Assembly: GCF_019285595.1 (NCBI RefSeq)
Contig: NZ_CP079094.1
Span: forward strand, 1,371,001-1,435,000
Direction: 5' to 3'
Source: Rickettsiella endosymbiont of Dermanyssus gallinae
GTDB taxonomy: Bacteria > Pseudomonadota > Gammaproteobacteria > Diplorickettsiales > Diplorickettsiaceae
Length of the DNA: 64,000 nucleotides
Positions 9,021-17,210 of this stretch are shown here, piece after piece. The first letter of the stretch is position 1; each line of letters opens with the position of its first letter. Under the pieces are notes generated by a model, which saw nothing but the letters and a program-made list of their open reading frames with translations, did not search any database and was not told where the DNA came from. Both the position numbers and the translations under genes were made by a program.

Positions 9021-10208
9021 ATGTACGCTAATAAAAAAAGATGTAAATTAAAATTGAAATTTGACCTAGAAAACGAGGATTTTTTTAAAAAACCCCCGAC
9101 TAAAAACTTGAAGCCCCTCAAAGAAAACCTTGCAAACGCAACTCCTTGCAAGCAAAACGAAATTGATGCTCAACGTATCAAAAGTTATACCACTTCGTTT
9201 ACAAAAACCTTCGCGCCTGGCGCTTATGCCAATGTTAATTACCATAACCTAGTTTCACCTGGCGGCAAATCATCTCTACAAATTGTAATAAAGGAAGGGG
9301 GAGAACATGTATCTCAGGAAATTAAAATCTTTGAACTGATTGCTTCCAATAAAGAATCCCCAAAAAAAGCCATCATACAACCCCGTTGTCATGAAGAAGG
9401 TCGTGTAAACCTGATTTACTTGCCTCCCATGCCAGGCGAAAATTTAAAAGAACAAAAAACATATATTTATAATAAGCTAAAAGATCCTGATAATGATGTT
9501 ACGCTCGTGTGGTTCCATAAACAAATTGTTGCGCTACTAGAAGCATTAAACCATTTACACACTCAAAATTTTATTGATATATGTCATGAATATAAAGGTA
9601 TTGTTCATGGCGATATAAAACTCGCGAATCTCTTAATAAATGACAAAGGCGATGTAATACTTGCTGATCTGGGTAGTGCCTATCCTTTAGCTGAACCTGC
9701 CCCAAAAGAATCTGGCAATCTTAGCTATACAGCACCTGAAATTTCGGGCAATGAAAATTTCAGAAAAAAACCCATTAAAAACATTGAAAAATCAGACATC
9801 TGGTCGTTAGGCATCGTTCTATACCTTTTGCTTAATGATGAATATCCTTCTTTCACTCAAAAATATTTAAGAGGCCCTGCCTCCTTTCCTGCAGATTGGT
9901 GCAGCGATTATTCTGCTTCTCCACTAGCGAAACAAGCACAAGAGGCAAACACACGATTAAACTCGACTAATCTTTTCTTTAACAATTCCAAACCAGCATT
10001 TACATTAAAAACTTTGCATGATGTATCCCTAGTGATGTTGTTACCTATTAATGAACGACCCAGCGCTGCTCAGCTGTTAAATACTGTGCGCGGGCTTATA
10101 CCACCTCATTGTTCAGAGGCTAGCTACAAAGAATTCGTTTCTGCCTTATTAACGCAACCCCTGTTAAAAGACATATTACCAGACCCCTCCTCTTCTTATG
10201 GTTCCTAA
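9021..10208 (+). CDS. Eukaryotic-like Ser/Thr protein kinase, candidate secreted effector
   Basis: A 395-residue protein with a Hanks-type kinase core from about residue 60 to 355. Visible elements are a degenerate glycine loop (APGAYANV), the likely ATP lysine K91 in VIKEGG, catalytic loop HGDIKLANLL with D198, DLG in place of DFG (D216), TAPE (E240) and SDIWSLGIVLY. No transmembrane segment or PASTA domain is seen, and the N-terminus is very Lys-rich, so it resembles soluble kinases exported by intracellular bacteria more than membrane Pkn kinases. A GGAG ribosome site precedes the ATG. Substrate and secretion route are unknown. Confidence 0.85.
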   Translation: MYANKKRCKLKLKFDLENEDFFKKPPTKNLKPLKENLANATPCKQNEIDAQRIKSYTTSFTKTFAPGAYANVNYHNLVSPGGKSSLQIVIKEGGEHVSQEIKIFELIASNKESPKKAIIQPRCHEEGRVNLIYLPPMPGENLKEQKTYIYNKLKDPDNDVTLVWFHKQIVALLEALNHLHTQNFIDICHEYKGIVHGDIKLANLLINDKGDVILADLGSAYPLAEPAPKESGNLSYTAPEISGNENFRKKPIKNIEKSDIWSLGIVLYLLLNDEYPSFTQKYLRGPASFPADWCSDYSASPLAKQAQEANTRLNSTNLFFNNSKPAFTLKTLHDVSLVMLLPINERPSAAQLLNTVRGLIPPHCSEASYKEFVSALLTQPLLKDILPDPSSSYGS

Positions 10209-10298
10209 CACGCCTATGTATTCGTATTTTTGGGTGTCATAGGTATATAGTGAGTAAGATCTGCTAAAATTCTGTTTTTTGATTCATTCATAAACACT

Positions 10299-12161
10299 AT
10301 GTCAACTCGCATTGCACGTCTTTCGCCCCAACTCGCCAATCAGATTGCCGCGGGTGAAGTCATCGAACGCCCTGCATCTATCATTAAAGAATTAGTTGAA
10401 AACAGTCTGGATGCAAGCGCTAAACAAATTGATATTGATATTGAGAAAGGCGGCATTCAGCGAATCCGTATTCGTGATGATGGGTCTGGCATCCATAAAG
10501 ATGACCTTATTTTAGCCTTAGACCGCCATGCAACAAGTAAAATACGTGATTTAAACGACTTAATACAGATAAGAACCTTAGGCTTTCGCGGTGAAGCCTT
10601 AGCCAGCATAAGTTCAGTCTCTAGGCTTTATTTGAGCTCTTCTACCAACACCAGCCAGCAAGGCTGGCAGGTTACAGCGGATTATCAAAACAAGCCTGAA
10701 CTAGCACCGGTTTCTCATCCGCAAGGAACGACGGTAGACGTCCACGACCTTTTTTTTAATACACCCGCTAGAAGAAAATTTTTACGCAAAGAACAAACTG
10801 AGTTTTCACATATTGAGGAGTTGGTTAAACGGCTGTCATTGAGCCATTTTTCAATTGGATTTACACTGCAGCATAATAAACGGCTTATACACCAACTACG
10901 CCCTGCCACTGATCAAAACATGCAAGAAGCGCGTATCGCCGCCCTGTGCAGTCGCACGTTTATTGAAAATGCAATTTATATTGATATGGAAAGCACCACA
11001 TTGCGTTTATGGGGATGGATTTCTCTACCTACCTTTTCGCGTAGTCAAACTGACCTGCAATATTTTTATGTCAATAATCGCATTGTCAAAGATAGATTAA
11101 TCAATCATGCCATCAAACAAGCCTATCAGGATGTTTTATATCAGGGTCGACACGCCGCGTTTGTTTTATTTCTTGAGATTGAACCGCAATCCGTCGACGT
11201 CAATGCGCATCCTGCGAAATATGAAGTACGTTTCCGTGAAAGCCGCGCTGTCTACGATTTTGTGAAACATTGCTTGCAAAAAAGCCTAGCTAACACAAGC
11301 CCTGTTTCTGCTGAATTAAGCGCTTATAACGTAGCACAAACCAAGACTGAAATAGTCAACGAAACATCGTTTGAAAATAGGGATTTGCATCATCATTTCA
11401 ATCAACAGACCAGCTTTCCATTAGATACGGCGTTAATAATATCTAATCCTTATGTACCCGATGCGACAAACACTGCCTCCATCGCAGAAAACAACTATCC
11501 TAATCATTACCTTACAACACAAGCCCTCAATAATACGCCCATTCAAGCCACTGAACAGATAGAACAGTTTGAAAAAGCGCCGCCGTTGGGCTTTGCCCTC
11601 GCGCAATTACACGGCATTTATATTCTAGCGCAGAATACAGAGGGCTTAATTGTCGTTGATATCCATGCCGCACATGAACGCATTCTCTATGAACGACTTA
11701 AACAGGCTATAGAAAACACAGCGGTCAATTCACAAGCACTTTTGCTACCTATTAGTCTCCATCTTTCCCGAAAAGAAGCTGAAATCTTGCAAGAATATCT
11801 CGCTTTATTTGCACAATTTGGTTTTGAAATAGAAAATTTAGCGCCAGAAACTATCATTATTCGTAAAATTCCTTCTTTGTTATCGCATATCGATAGCCAA
11901 CAATTCATACACGATGTCTTAAGTGATTTGCATGAGAATGAAAACAGTCAACGGTTTTCAGAAAAAATTAACGAGCTTTTATCCAGTATCGCCTGCCATA
12001 GTGCGGTACGCGCTAATCGCAGTATGAACTTATCTGAAATGAATCAACTATTACGTGATATGGAAAAAACGGCACGTAGCAATCAATGCAATCATGGAAG
12101 ACCAACATGGAAGCAATTATCTCTTTCTGAAATCGATCGGTTATTTTTACGTGGACGCTAA
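10299..12161 (+). CDS. mutL: DNA mismatch repair protein MutL
   Basis: MutL couples MutS mismatch recognition to strand processing. The GHKL ATPase motifs are intact: [22 protein letters not shown] and [12 protein letters not shown]. The 620-residue protein ends in a C-terminal domain with [13 protein letters not shown], matching the DxHAxxExxxxE endonuclease pattern, plus ACHSAVRA and CNHGRPTW, the other metal-site motifs of nicking MutL proteins. It therefore looks like an endonuclease-type MutL, unlike E. coli's MutH-dependent one. Its 3' end overlaps miaA. Confidence 0.96.
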   Translation: MSTRIARLSPQLANQIAAGEVIERPASIIKELVENSLDASAKQIDIDIEKGGIQRIRIRDDGSGIHKDDLILALDRHATSKIRDLNDLIQIRTLGFRGEALASISSVSRLYLSSSTNTSQQGWQVTADYQNKPELAPVSHPQGTTVDVHDLFFNTPARRKFLRKEQTEFSHIEELVKRLSLSHFSIGFTLQHNKRLIHQLRPATDQNMQEARIAALCSRTFIENAIYIDMESTTLRLWGWISLPTFSRSQTDLQYFYVNNRIVKDRLINHAIKQAYQDVLYQGRHAAFVLFLEIEPQSVDVNAHPAKYEVRFRESRAVYDFVKHCLQKSLANTSPVSAELSAYNVAQTKTEIVNETSFENRDLHHHFNQQTSFPLDTALIISNPYVPDATNTASIAENNYPNHYLTTQALNNTPIQATEQIEQFEKAPPLGFALAQLHGIYILAQNTEGLIVVDIHAAHERILYERLKQAIENTAVNSQALLLPISLHLSRKEAEILQEYLALFAQFGFEIENLAPETIIIRKIPSLLSHIDSQQFIHDVLSDLHENENSQRFSEKINELLSSIACHSAVRANRSMNLSEMNQLLRDMEKTARSNQCNHGRPTWKQLSLSEIDRLFLRGR

Positions 12162-13074
12162 ACTTGTTATTTGCTTGATGGGGCCTACGGCCTCGGGCAA
12201 AACGAATCTTGCTATAGAATTCGTACAGCAATTTCCTGCTGAAATTATTAGCGTCGATTCAGCGATGATCTATCGGAGGATGGATATTGGTACAGCAAAA
12301 CCAACACCAGAAATACTTAAAAAAGCGCCGCATCGTCTCATTGATATACGTGATCCAAGTCAAAGCTATTCAGCTGGCGAGTTTCGCGAAGATGCTTTAG
12401 ATGCCATCGAAGATATTTTAGAAAAAAAACGTATCCCGCTCTTAGTGGGCGGAACGATGTTGTATTTTCATATATTACAACATGGTATTGCGTCTTTACC
12501 AAAAGCCAACCCAGAAATACGCCAACAATTGCAGCAAGCATTACAAAAACAAGGCTCACAAAAACTACATGCTGAATTACAGCGCATTGATCCCATCGCG
12601 GCACAACGTATCCATCCTAATGATCCGCAGCGACTATTACGTGCCTTAGAAGTAGCCGCAATCACCGGTAAAACATTGACTGAAATACAATCAACACGAT
12701 CATTCGCACCGCTTCCCTATCAATTTCTTAATATCGCGCTCGTCCCCCATGATAGAAGCCATCATCATCGTCTGATAGCTGAAAGATTTCAGGACATGTT
12801 ACAACAAGGTTTTGTAGAAGAAGTAGAAAAATTATTTAAGCGCGGTGATTTAAATGACGATTTACCCTCTATTCGCACGGTGGGTTATAGGCAAATATGG
12901 CATTATTTAGAAGGAAAACTTTCTTATGAAGCAATGCAAGAACGCGCTATTATTGCGACACGACAACTCGCTAAACGACAAATGACCTGGTTGCGTTCCT
13001 GGAAAAACCTTCATTTTATTGAAAGCAGCAATAAAGCTAGTATCTATGAACTAATAAAATTAATTAAATTATAA
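12151..13074 (+). CDS. miaA: tRNA dimethylallyltransferase (MiaA)
   Basis: MiaA adds a dimethylallyl group to A37 of tRNAs reading UNN codons. Motifs are P-loop [27 protein letters not shown], and [10 protein letters not shown]. The start is uncertain: GTG at 12151 overlaps the mutL 3' end by 11 bases and gives 307 residues with the P-loop close to the N-terminus, as usual; an ATG at 12055 would add 32 residues encoded within mutL. mutL-miaA is a standard pair, but hfq, which often follows, is absent; a GC-rich repeat comes next. Confidence 0.94.
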   Translation: MDAKLVICLMGPTASGKTNLAIEFVQQFPAEIISVDSAMIYRRMDIGTAKPTPEILKKAPHRLIDIRDPSQSYSAGEFREDALDAIEDILEKKRIPLLVGGTMLYFHILQHGIASLPKANPEIRQQLQQALQKQGSQKLHAELQRIDPIAAQRIHPNDPQRLLRALEVAAITGKTLTEIQSTRSFAPLPYQFLNIALVPHDRSHHHRLIAERFQDMLQQGFVEEVEKLFKRGDLNDDLPSIRTVGYRQIWHYLEGKLSYEAMQERAIIATRQLAKRQMTWLRSWKNLHFIESSNKASIYELIKLIKL

Positions 13075-13286
13075 TAAATAACTACATTTACTAGCCCGTA
13101 ATTAAGACTTACCTAGGGCGTACCGACATTTAATTTACCAAATGCAGGAAAGGTTAAATAATCGTTCGATCGCTATATTCTTGTGTTTTTTACATTCTCT
13201 TGTGTTTGCTACATTTAGCAGCAAAAAACCATTTTTTATAAATTTACTTATATTAAAATAAAACCTCCAAAATAATTTAAATTTTA

Positions 13287-13533
13287 CAAGTGAGTCGCTA
13301 TGCTCCCGAAGAATTTCGGCCATCGTGTCCCCGAAATTCGTTCGCATGACGCGACTGAAATTAGGCCGCGATACGTCCTGCGTCCGGCACGCACTCACTC
13401 CTTCGGAGTTCATGCCCGTGCCTCCCACAAATGACTTTACGGCGTGATGCGTTTCCTGCTTCGCCCGTCAACGCACGCCTATCGCGGGCTCTTCGACTTC
13501 GCATTGCTTTCACAATGCTTTCCTGTCTCATCG
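13287..13533. repeat. GC-rich 247-bp repeat (family 2), copy 1
   Basis: Identical over 247 bp to the copy at 26241 and differing at two positions from the copy at 39376. It begins CAAGTGAGTCGCTATGC and ends CAATGCTTTCCTGTCTCATCG. It is much richer in GC than its surroundings and holds small hairpins (ACTCCTTCGGAGT; GCATTG-CTTTCA-CAATGC). Short frames on both strands exist in every copy but are carried by the repeat itself, so I do not call them genes. It fills most of the 474-base miaA to 13549 gap. The AT-rich rest (13075-13286) has a near-direct repeat of TCTTGTGTTT-type units around 13180-13212 and nothing else recognised. Confidence 0.92.
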
Positions 13534-13548
13534 ATGGAGTAAATTATT

Positions 13549-13845
13549 ATGAAAAGGAGAACAATTGCATCGCTAATTCTAGCGGCATCAACTTTAGCTT
13601 TCACTGGACTAGCGGCTGCTGATGATAGCACTCAAGGCTCTGAACAGTACCGGCCACTCAACGCTTATCAGAAGTTTGTAACCTGTAACTACAACTGTAC
13701 TAATGACTACGGACCATGGCGTAGCAAAGATCAAAAAAAGGCATGTCTGAAAGTATGTAAAGACACACAGTTTCAAGATGACCCAGAAGCGCATACAGAC
13801 AATGGAGATTGGAACCCACACAGGCAGAATACGTGGACAAGTTAG
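13549..13845 (+). CDS. Small exported protein with twin CX3C motif
   Basis: A 98-residue protein not matched to a named family. Residues 1-24 are a clear Sec signal peptide (MKRRT, hydrophobic core, cleavage near LAAADD). The mature part holds four cysteines arranged C-x3-C-x15-C-x3-C (CNYNC and CLKVC), which suggests a disulfide-closed helical hairpin like CHCH or small-Tim folds, oxidised in the periplasm or outside the cell. A GGAG site lies nine bases before the ATG, immediately after the 247-bp repeat, so the repeat must contain or separate its promoter. The gene is real by its signal peptide and codon frame; function unknown. Confidence 0.75.
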   Translation: MKRRTIASLILAASTLAFTGLAAADDSTQGSEQYRPLNAYQKFVTCNYNCTNDYGPWRSKDQKKACLKVCKDTQFQDDPEAHTDNGDWNPHRQNTWTS

Positions 13846-13866
13846 AGCAGCGTGTGAGGATCTGAC

Positions 13867-13892
13867 AAAAGCTCCGTTCGCTGAACGGAGCT
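13867..13892 (-). terminator. Hairpin terminator for the MHS transporter gene
   Basis: GCTCCGTTC and GAACGGAGC form a 9-bp perfect stem with a GCT loop just past the transporter stop at 13897. On the minus strand it is followed by TTTTGTC. It also lies 26 bases after the stop of the plus-strand CX3C gene, so it may work for both. Confidence 0.7.
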
Positions 13893-13896
13893 CGCG

Positions 13897-15183
13897 CTAT
13901 GCCCGGCGATGAGTTTTAATCCGCAGTAAACTTAAAACCGCTGGTAGAGCGCCCAGCGCCAAATAAAGACCTGGAATTGCTAAGTTCTGGGTCTTGGTTA
14001 TTAAAAACATAGCAACCAGAGGCACGGTTCCGCCAAAGATAGAATAGGCTAAGTTATAACTCAATGAACCTAAGGTATAACGAATATTAACCGGTATCAA
14101 ATCAATCGTCAGCGCCATAAGCGGACCTTGAAACCCAGCGGACAACAACATAAATACGGTTTGTGCCAGAATTAACGTTACAATGTTTCCGTGGGAAATA
14201 AAGAAATAAAGTGGATACGATAGGATCGCAAAACCACAAGCCGCTGTTAACATAATAGGTTTTCGTCCTATTTTGTCAGATAAAAAACCAAAGAAAATAA
14301 ATAAGCCTACTACACCGACTAACATGACAGTATTCACCGCATTAGCATCCACTCTGGAGTGGCCTAACACATCTGAAAAATACACCGGCATAAAAATAAA
14401 AGCGATATAAGTAATTAATGCCGATAGTAGATATAATCCAAATAATTTCACCATTAAAGACTTATGCGAGAGAACAATAGTCTTCAGTGGAAACTTAGCA
14501 ATTAAGCTATCACGTACTAAACATTGGAAAATAGGCGTTTCACTGGTTTTATAACGAATATAACTGCCGATGACACCACCTAATGCGGCTAATAAAAATG
14601 GCAGTCGCCAACCGATGGTATAAAGCGAATTTCCTTTAAATAATATGAAAGTAATAAACACAACAACGGATGCCAATAACATGCCGGTGGAAGAACTAGA
14701 CCAAACTAAAGCCGAATAAAAACCGGTCCTTTTGGGTGGAATGGATTCAATGGTAAAACAAACTGAACCAAAAGCTTCCCCCCCAATAGCAATTCCTTGT
14801 AACAAACGTAATATAACCAACAAAATAGGCGCTGCTATTCCGGCCGTTTCATAGCTAGGCAGTAATCCTATGCCAAAGGTCGCGGCTGCCATTAATAACA
14901 GAGTGATACTCAAACTCTTTTGCCTTCCTTGTGTATCGCCTAAATGGCCAAATAGCATAGCGCCTATTGGACGTGCAATATAACCGATAGCAAAAACACC
15001 ATAACTAAACATCAACGCAACCGGCGGTGCTAAATTTTGGAAAAAAAGTTTTGCAAAAACAGCCGCTAAAAAGGCATAGATAGCAAAATCATACCATTCT
15101 AAAACAGTGCCTATAGACGCCGATAAAATGACTCGTTTCTGTAAATTCGTATAATTTTTTTGATTGCTCATACTGATTTTCAT
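13897..15183 (-). CDS. MFS transporter, metabolite:H+ symporter (MHS/ProP-like) family
   Basis: A 12-helix inner-membrane carrier of the MHS type, the family of ProP (proline/betaine) and KgtP (2-oxoglutarate). Family signatures are LEWYDFAIYAFLAAVFA in helix 1, RPIGAMLFGHLGDTQGRQKSL in loop 2-3 and LRLLQGIAIGGE in helix 4. It has 428 residues from the ATG at 15183. Substrate cannot be told from sequence; relatives in intracellular bacteria are often annotated as proline/betaine carriers. It lies directly behind rdgB with only three bases between stop and start, so the two are probably co-transcribed. Confidence 0.88.
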   Translation of the reverse strand: MKISMSNQKNYTNLQKRVILSASIGTVLEWYDFAIYAFLAAVFAKLFFQNLAPPVALMFSYGVFAIGYIARPIGAMLFGHLGDTQGRQKSLSITLLLMAAATFGIGLLPSYETAGIAAPILLVILRLLQGIAIGGEAFGSVCFTIESIPPKRTGFYSALVWSSSSTGMLLASVVVFITFILFKGNSLYTIGWRLPFLLAALGGVIGSYIRYKTSETPIFQCLVRDSLIAKFPLKTIVLSHKSLMVKLFGLYLLSALITYIAFIFMPVYFSDVLGHSRVDANAVNTVMLVGVVGLFIFFGFLSDKIGRKPIMLTAACGFAILSYPLYFFISHGNIVTLILAQTVFMLLSAGFQGPLMALTIDLIPVNIRYTLGSLSYNLAYSIFGGTVPLVAMFLITKTQNLAIPGLYLALGALPAVLSLLRIKTHRRA

Positions 15184-15186
15184 CAA

Positions 15187-15762
15187 CTAAACAGTATCTT
15201 TCACGGTATACCATTCAACAAACTCCTTTAACGCTTGTTGACGAAAGGAATAATGAAAAAAATCCGGTGTATAACGCAATTCAGCTAAGGTTTTATCCGA
15301 TCCATTCGGCTTGAAAATAGCGGTAAAGGGTAGCTGCGGATGACTGGATAAATCGCTAGGTATCACAACAGTACCTCTACAAATACCTTCAAACACCTGT
15401 ATTTGCTTTCCATCGGTATAAGCTAACTGCAAAATAAAAGCCGCTCGATTATCTTCTTCGACCAATTTAAATAAGCCTTTAAAACCCAATCCTTGAAAAA
15501 CAAATTTTGACAAGGTGCCTGGAAACTGATGGTACGCTTCAAAAAAAATACCGCCATCATCCAATAATAAGGGTTTATTCAAAACGGCAAAGGCTTTCTT
15601 AACTTTATCGCGAACCACAACTTGTTGATCCAAGCTTTGTATTTCGTCAATATCGAGTGAATACTGTTTAATATTTAATTCAGGATATTTTTTTTGAAAA
15701 AATTCAGATACTTCTTCAAATTTTCCGGCATTACCCGTTACATAATAAATTTCGTTTTTCAT
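15187..15762 (-). CDS. Non-canonical purine NTP pyrophosphatase (RdgB/HAM1 family)
   Basis: Members hydrolyse dITP, ITP and XTP to monophosphates, keeping deaminated purines out of DNA and RNA. The 191-residue protein begins YVTGNAGKFEEV (family T-x-N-x-x-K), has LLLDDGGIFFEA at the active site in place of the usual ETSGL-type (substrate-binding aspartates kept), and FPGTLSKFVFQGLG. It diverges noticeably from E. coli RdgB and reads more like the eukaryote-type ITPase branch. The MHS transporter gene follows directly. Confidence 0.8.
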   Translation of the reverse strand: MKNEIYYVTGNAGKFEEVSEFFQKKYPELNIKQYSLDIDEIQSLDQQVVVRDKVKKAFAVLNKPLLLDDGGIFFEAYHQFPGTLSKFVFQGLGFKGLFKLVEEDNRAAFILQLAYTDGKQIQVFEGICRGTVVIPSDLSSHPQLPFTAIFKPNGSDKTLAELRYTPDFFHYSFRQQALKEFVEWYTVKDTV

Positions 15763-15786
15763 AAAAAACTGCTTAACAATTTAAGT

Positions 15787-15909
15787 ATACTCACAGCAAT
15801 GGGCTTTTCGGCAAGGCGCCGCGAAAGTGAGCAACCGGAGTGTATACAATATACATGAGGATTGCGAACTGAGCGGCAACACAGCCGAAAATTCAAGTGC
15901 TAAGAGTAT
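15787..15909. repeat. Short inverted-repeat element (family 1), copy D
   Basis: A near-complete 123-bp copy: ATACTCACAGCAATGGG at the left, central TGTATACAATATACA, and AATTCAAGTGCTAAGAGTAT at the right. Its right end overlaps the last 17 bases of the DUF1338 gene, so the repeat encodes the final residues and stop of that protein. Confidence 0.92.
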
Positions 15910-16822
15910 AAAGAGATTCAACCACATTATCTGCATTATTAGCAACAAATCCTGTAAAATAATCCTTCCATAAGCGTGGTTTTTCATTCACTGGCACTAT
16001 AGGATGACGCCAAACAAATTCAATAAATCGATCCGATAAATCAACGGCGCCATCCGCTAACAAAATTGATTTTGTAGTCGCTGCAGTAGAGCTCTGCTCA
16101 ATCCCTTTTTCAAACTGGCCCTTAATAGCCCCTCCTTTTTTATTTAAAGGAATGTCTAGCGTTTGGCTAATAAACTGATTAAATGTCTTCAAATCTTTAA
16201 ATTTTTGAGATAAATGGATCGCCAAACCAAAATGATTAACCTGACGTCCCATCACCAATACCCAAGCCAATAATTCATTACTATTTTTTACCGTTAAAAA
16301 CTCCTTTACTGTGGGTAATGGCCAATCACGCCCCTGCAAATAGTGCGTAACAACCTTAAGCAATTCATGGATTGCTGTTTCATCCTGAGAGAGTAAGCGT
16401 TTTTTTAAATGGCTTAAGTGTTCCATATCCAATGGTTTAGACTGGCAGGCATAGATGTCTATAATTTTTCGTACTTCTGGCACTAAGGCCTCGCGGCGAA
16501 AATCAGCAACTACCACTTGAGGTAACGCATTTTCTGCTGGCTGTGTTTCAACGCATCGTTCAGCCAACCACACAAAGTCATTTTGTTTTTCCGCTAAATA
16601 ATCACGGCCACAAACTTCATAGTCTAACTGCGTAAATAAATGCGAAAGTGGCCCTATACCTGTGTAAGGCCCAGGTAGATCAATCAGTGCAAAATGATCC
16701 CATCGCATCACTTCATTATATTGCGCTTGTAATGCCGTTTGAATGCGTGAGACAGCTAATAAATCAACTGCATAATTGCGCCATAACTGCTGTATAATTA
16801 GTTTTTTCGCTTGATTTAACAT
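15893..16822 (-). CDS. DUF1338-family protein (2-oxoadipate dioxygenase/decarboxylase-like)
   Basis: Characterised DUF1338 members (HglS, YdcJ-like) are Fe(II) enzymes that turn 2-oxoadipate into D-2-hydroxyglutarate. Family landmarks are WDHFALIDLPG (first metal His), FTQLDYEVCGRDY, VVVADFRREAL, RQVNHFGLAIHL (second His), SSTAATTKSILLADG, and FIEFVWRHP (Glu ligand). At 309 residues it is shorter than HglS (about 460) but in the range of short DUF1338 proteins. Assignment rests on pattern recognition; activity is inferred. The last residues and stop come from the adjoining short repeat. Confidence 0.75.
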   Translation of the reverse strand: MLNQAKKLIIQQLWRNYAVDLLAVSRIQTALQAQYNEVMRWDHFALIDLPGPYTGIGPLSHLFTQLDYEVCGRDYLAEKQNDFVWLAERCVETQPAENALPQVVVADFRREALVPEVRKIIDIYACQSKPLDMEHLSHLKKRLLSQDETAIHELLKVVTHYLQGRDWPLPTVKEFLTVKNSNELLAWVLVMGRQVNHFGLAIHLSQKFKDLKTFNQFISQTLDIPLNKKGGAIKGQFEKGIEQSSTAATTKSILLADGAVDLSDRFIEFVWRHPIVPVNEKPRLWKDYFTGFVANNADNVVESLYTLST

Positions 16823-16861
16823 ATCATTACTTGTGCAAACAATATTGTCGTACTATTGCTT

Positions 16862-17182
16862 ATGTATAAAATAACAGTTTATATTCCAAGTGATTCGCTC
16901 GAGAAAGTCAAACAGGCGATGTTTGATCAGGGTGCTGGTCGATTTGGAAATTATGATCATTGTGCTTGGCAAGTATTAGGACAGGGCCAATTCCGTCCAC
17001 TGGCACAGAGCAATCCTACCCTAGGCCAAAAAGGAAAGCTTGAAATGGTTGAGGAATATTTGGTAGAAATGATCTGTGATAATGCCGTTATCACATCAGT
17101 GATTAGCGCTTTAAAGGAAACGCATCCTTACGAGGAGCCGGCTTACACAATCATTCATTTAGAAAATAATAACATAGATTAG
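16862..17182 (+). CDS. YqfO/NIF3-C-terminal-like small protein
   Basis: A 106-residue cytoplasmic protein resembling the CutA-like insert domain found within NIF3/YqfO proteins and as stand-alone genes. Features are the N-terminal YKITVYIPSDSLEKV, GAGRFGNYDHCAW, FRPLAQSNPTLG and the C-terminal ETHPYEEPAYTI, all typical of this domain. The molecular role is not established; metal or nucleotide binding has been suggested for the family. ATG 16862 is preferred over TTG 16856. It precedes asmA by 28 bases and may share its transcript. Confidence 0.82.
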   Translation: MYKITVYIPSDSLEKVKQAMFDQGAGRFGNYDHCAWQVLGQGQFRPLAQSNPTLGQKGKLEMVEEYLVEMICDNAVITSVISALKETHPYEEPAYTIIHLENNNID

Positions 17183-17210
17183 TCTCTAGTTTTACGAGGA
17201 AATTACCCCC

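Noticed and set aside
7739-10298. Classical genomic island or prophage between tsaE and mutL
   Set aside because: No integrase, transposase, tRNA or direct repeats at the borders; only a single repeat on one side. A simple insertion of two genes is enough.
13135-13622. Frames of 97 and 63 codons on both strands around the first 247-bp repeat
   Set aside because: The same frames recur in every copy of the repeat (also 39143-39729) and run out into unrelated flanking DNA, so they are products of the repeat, not conserved genes.
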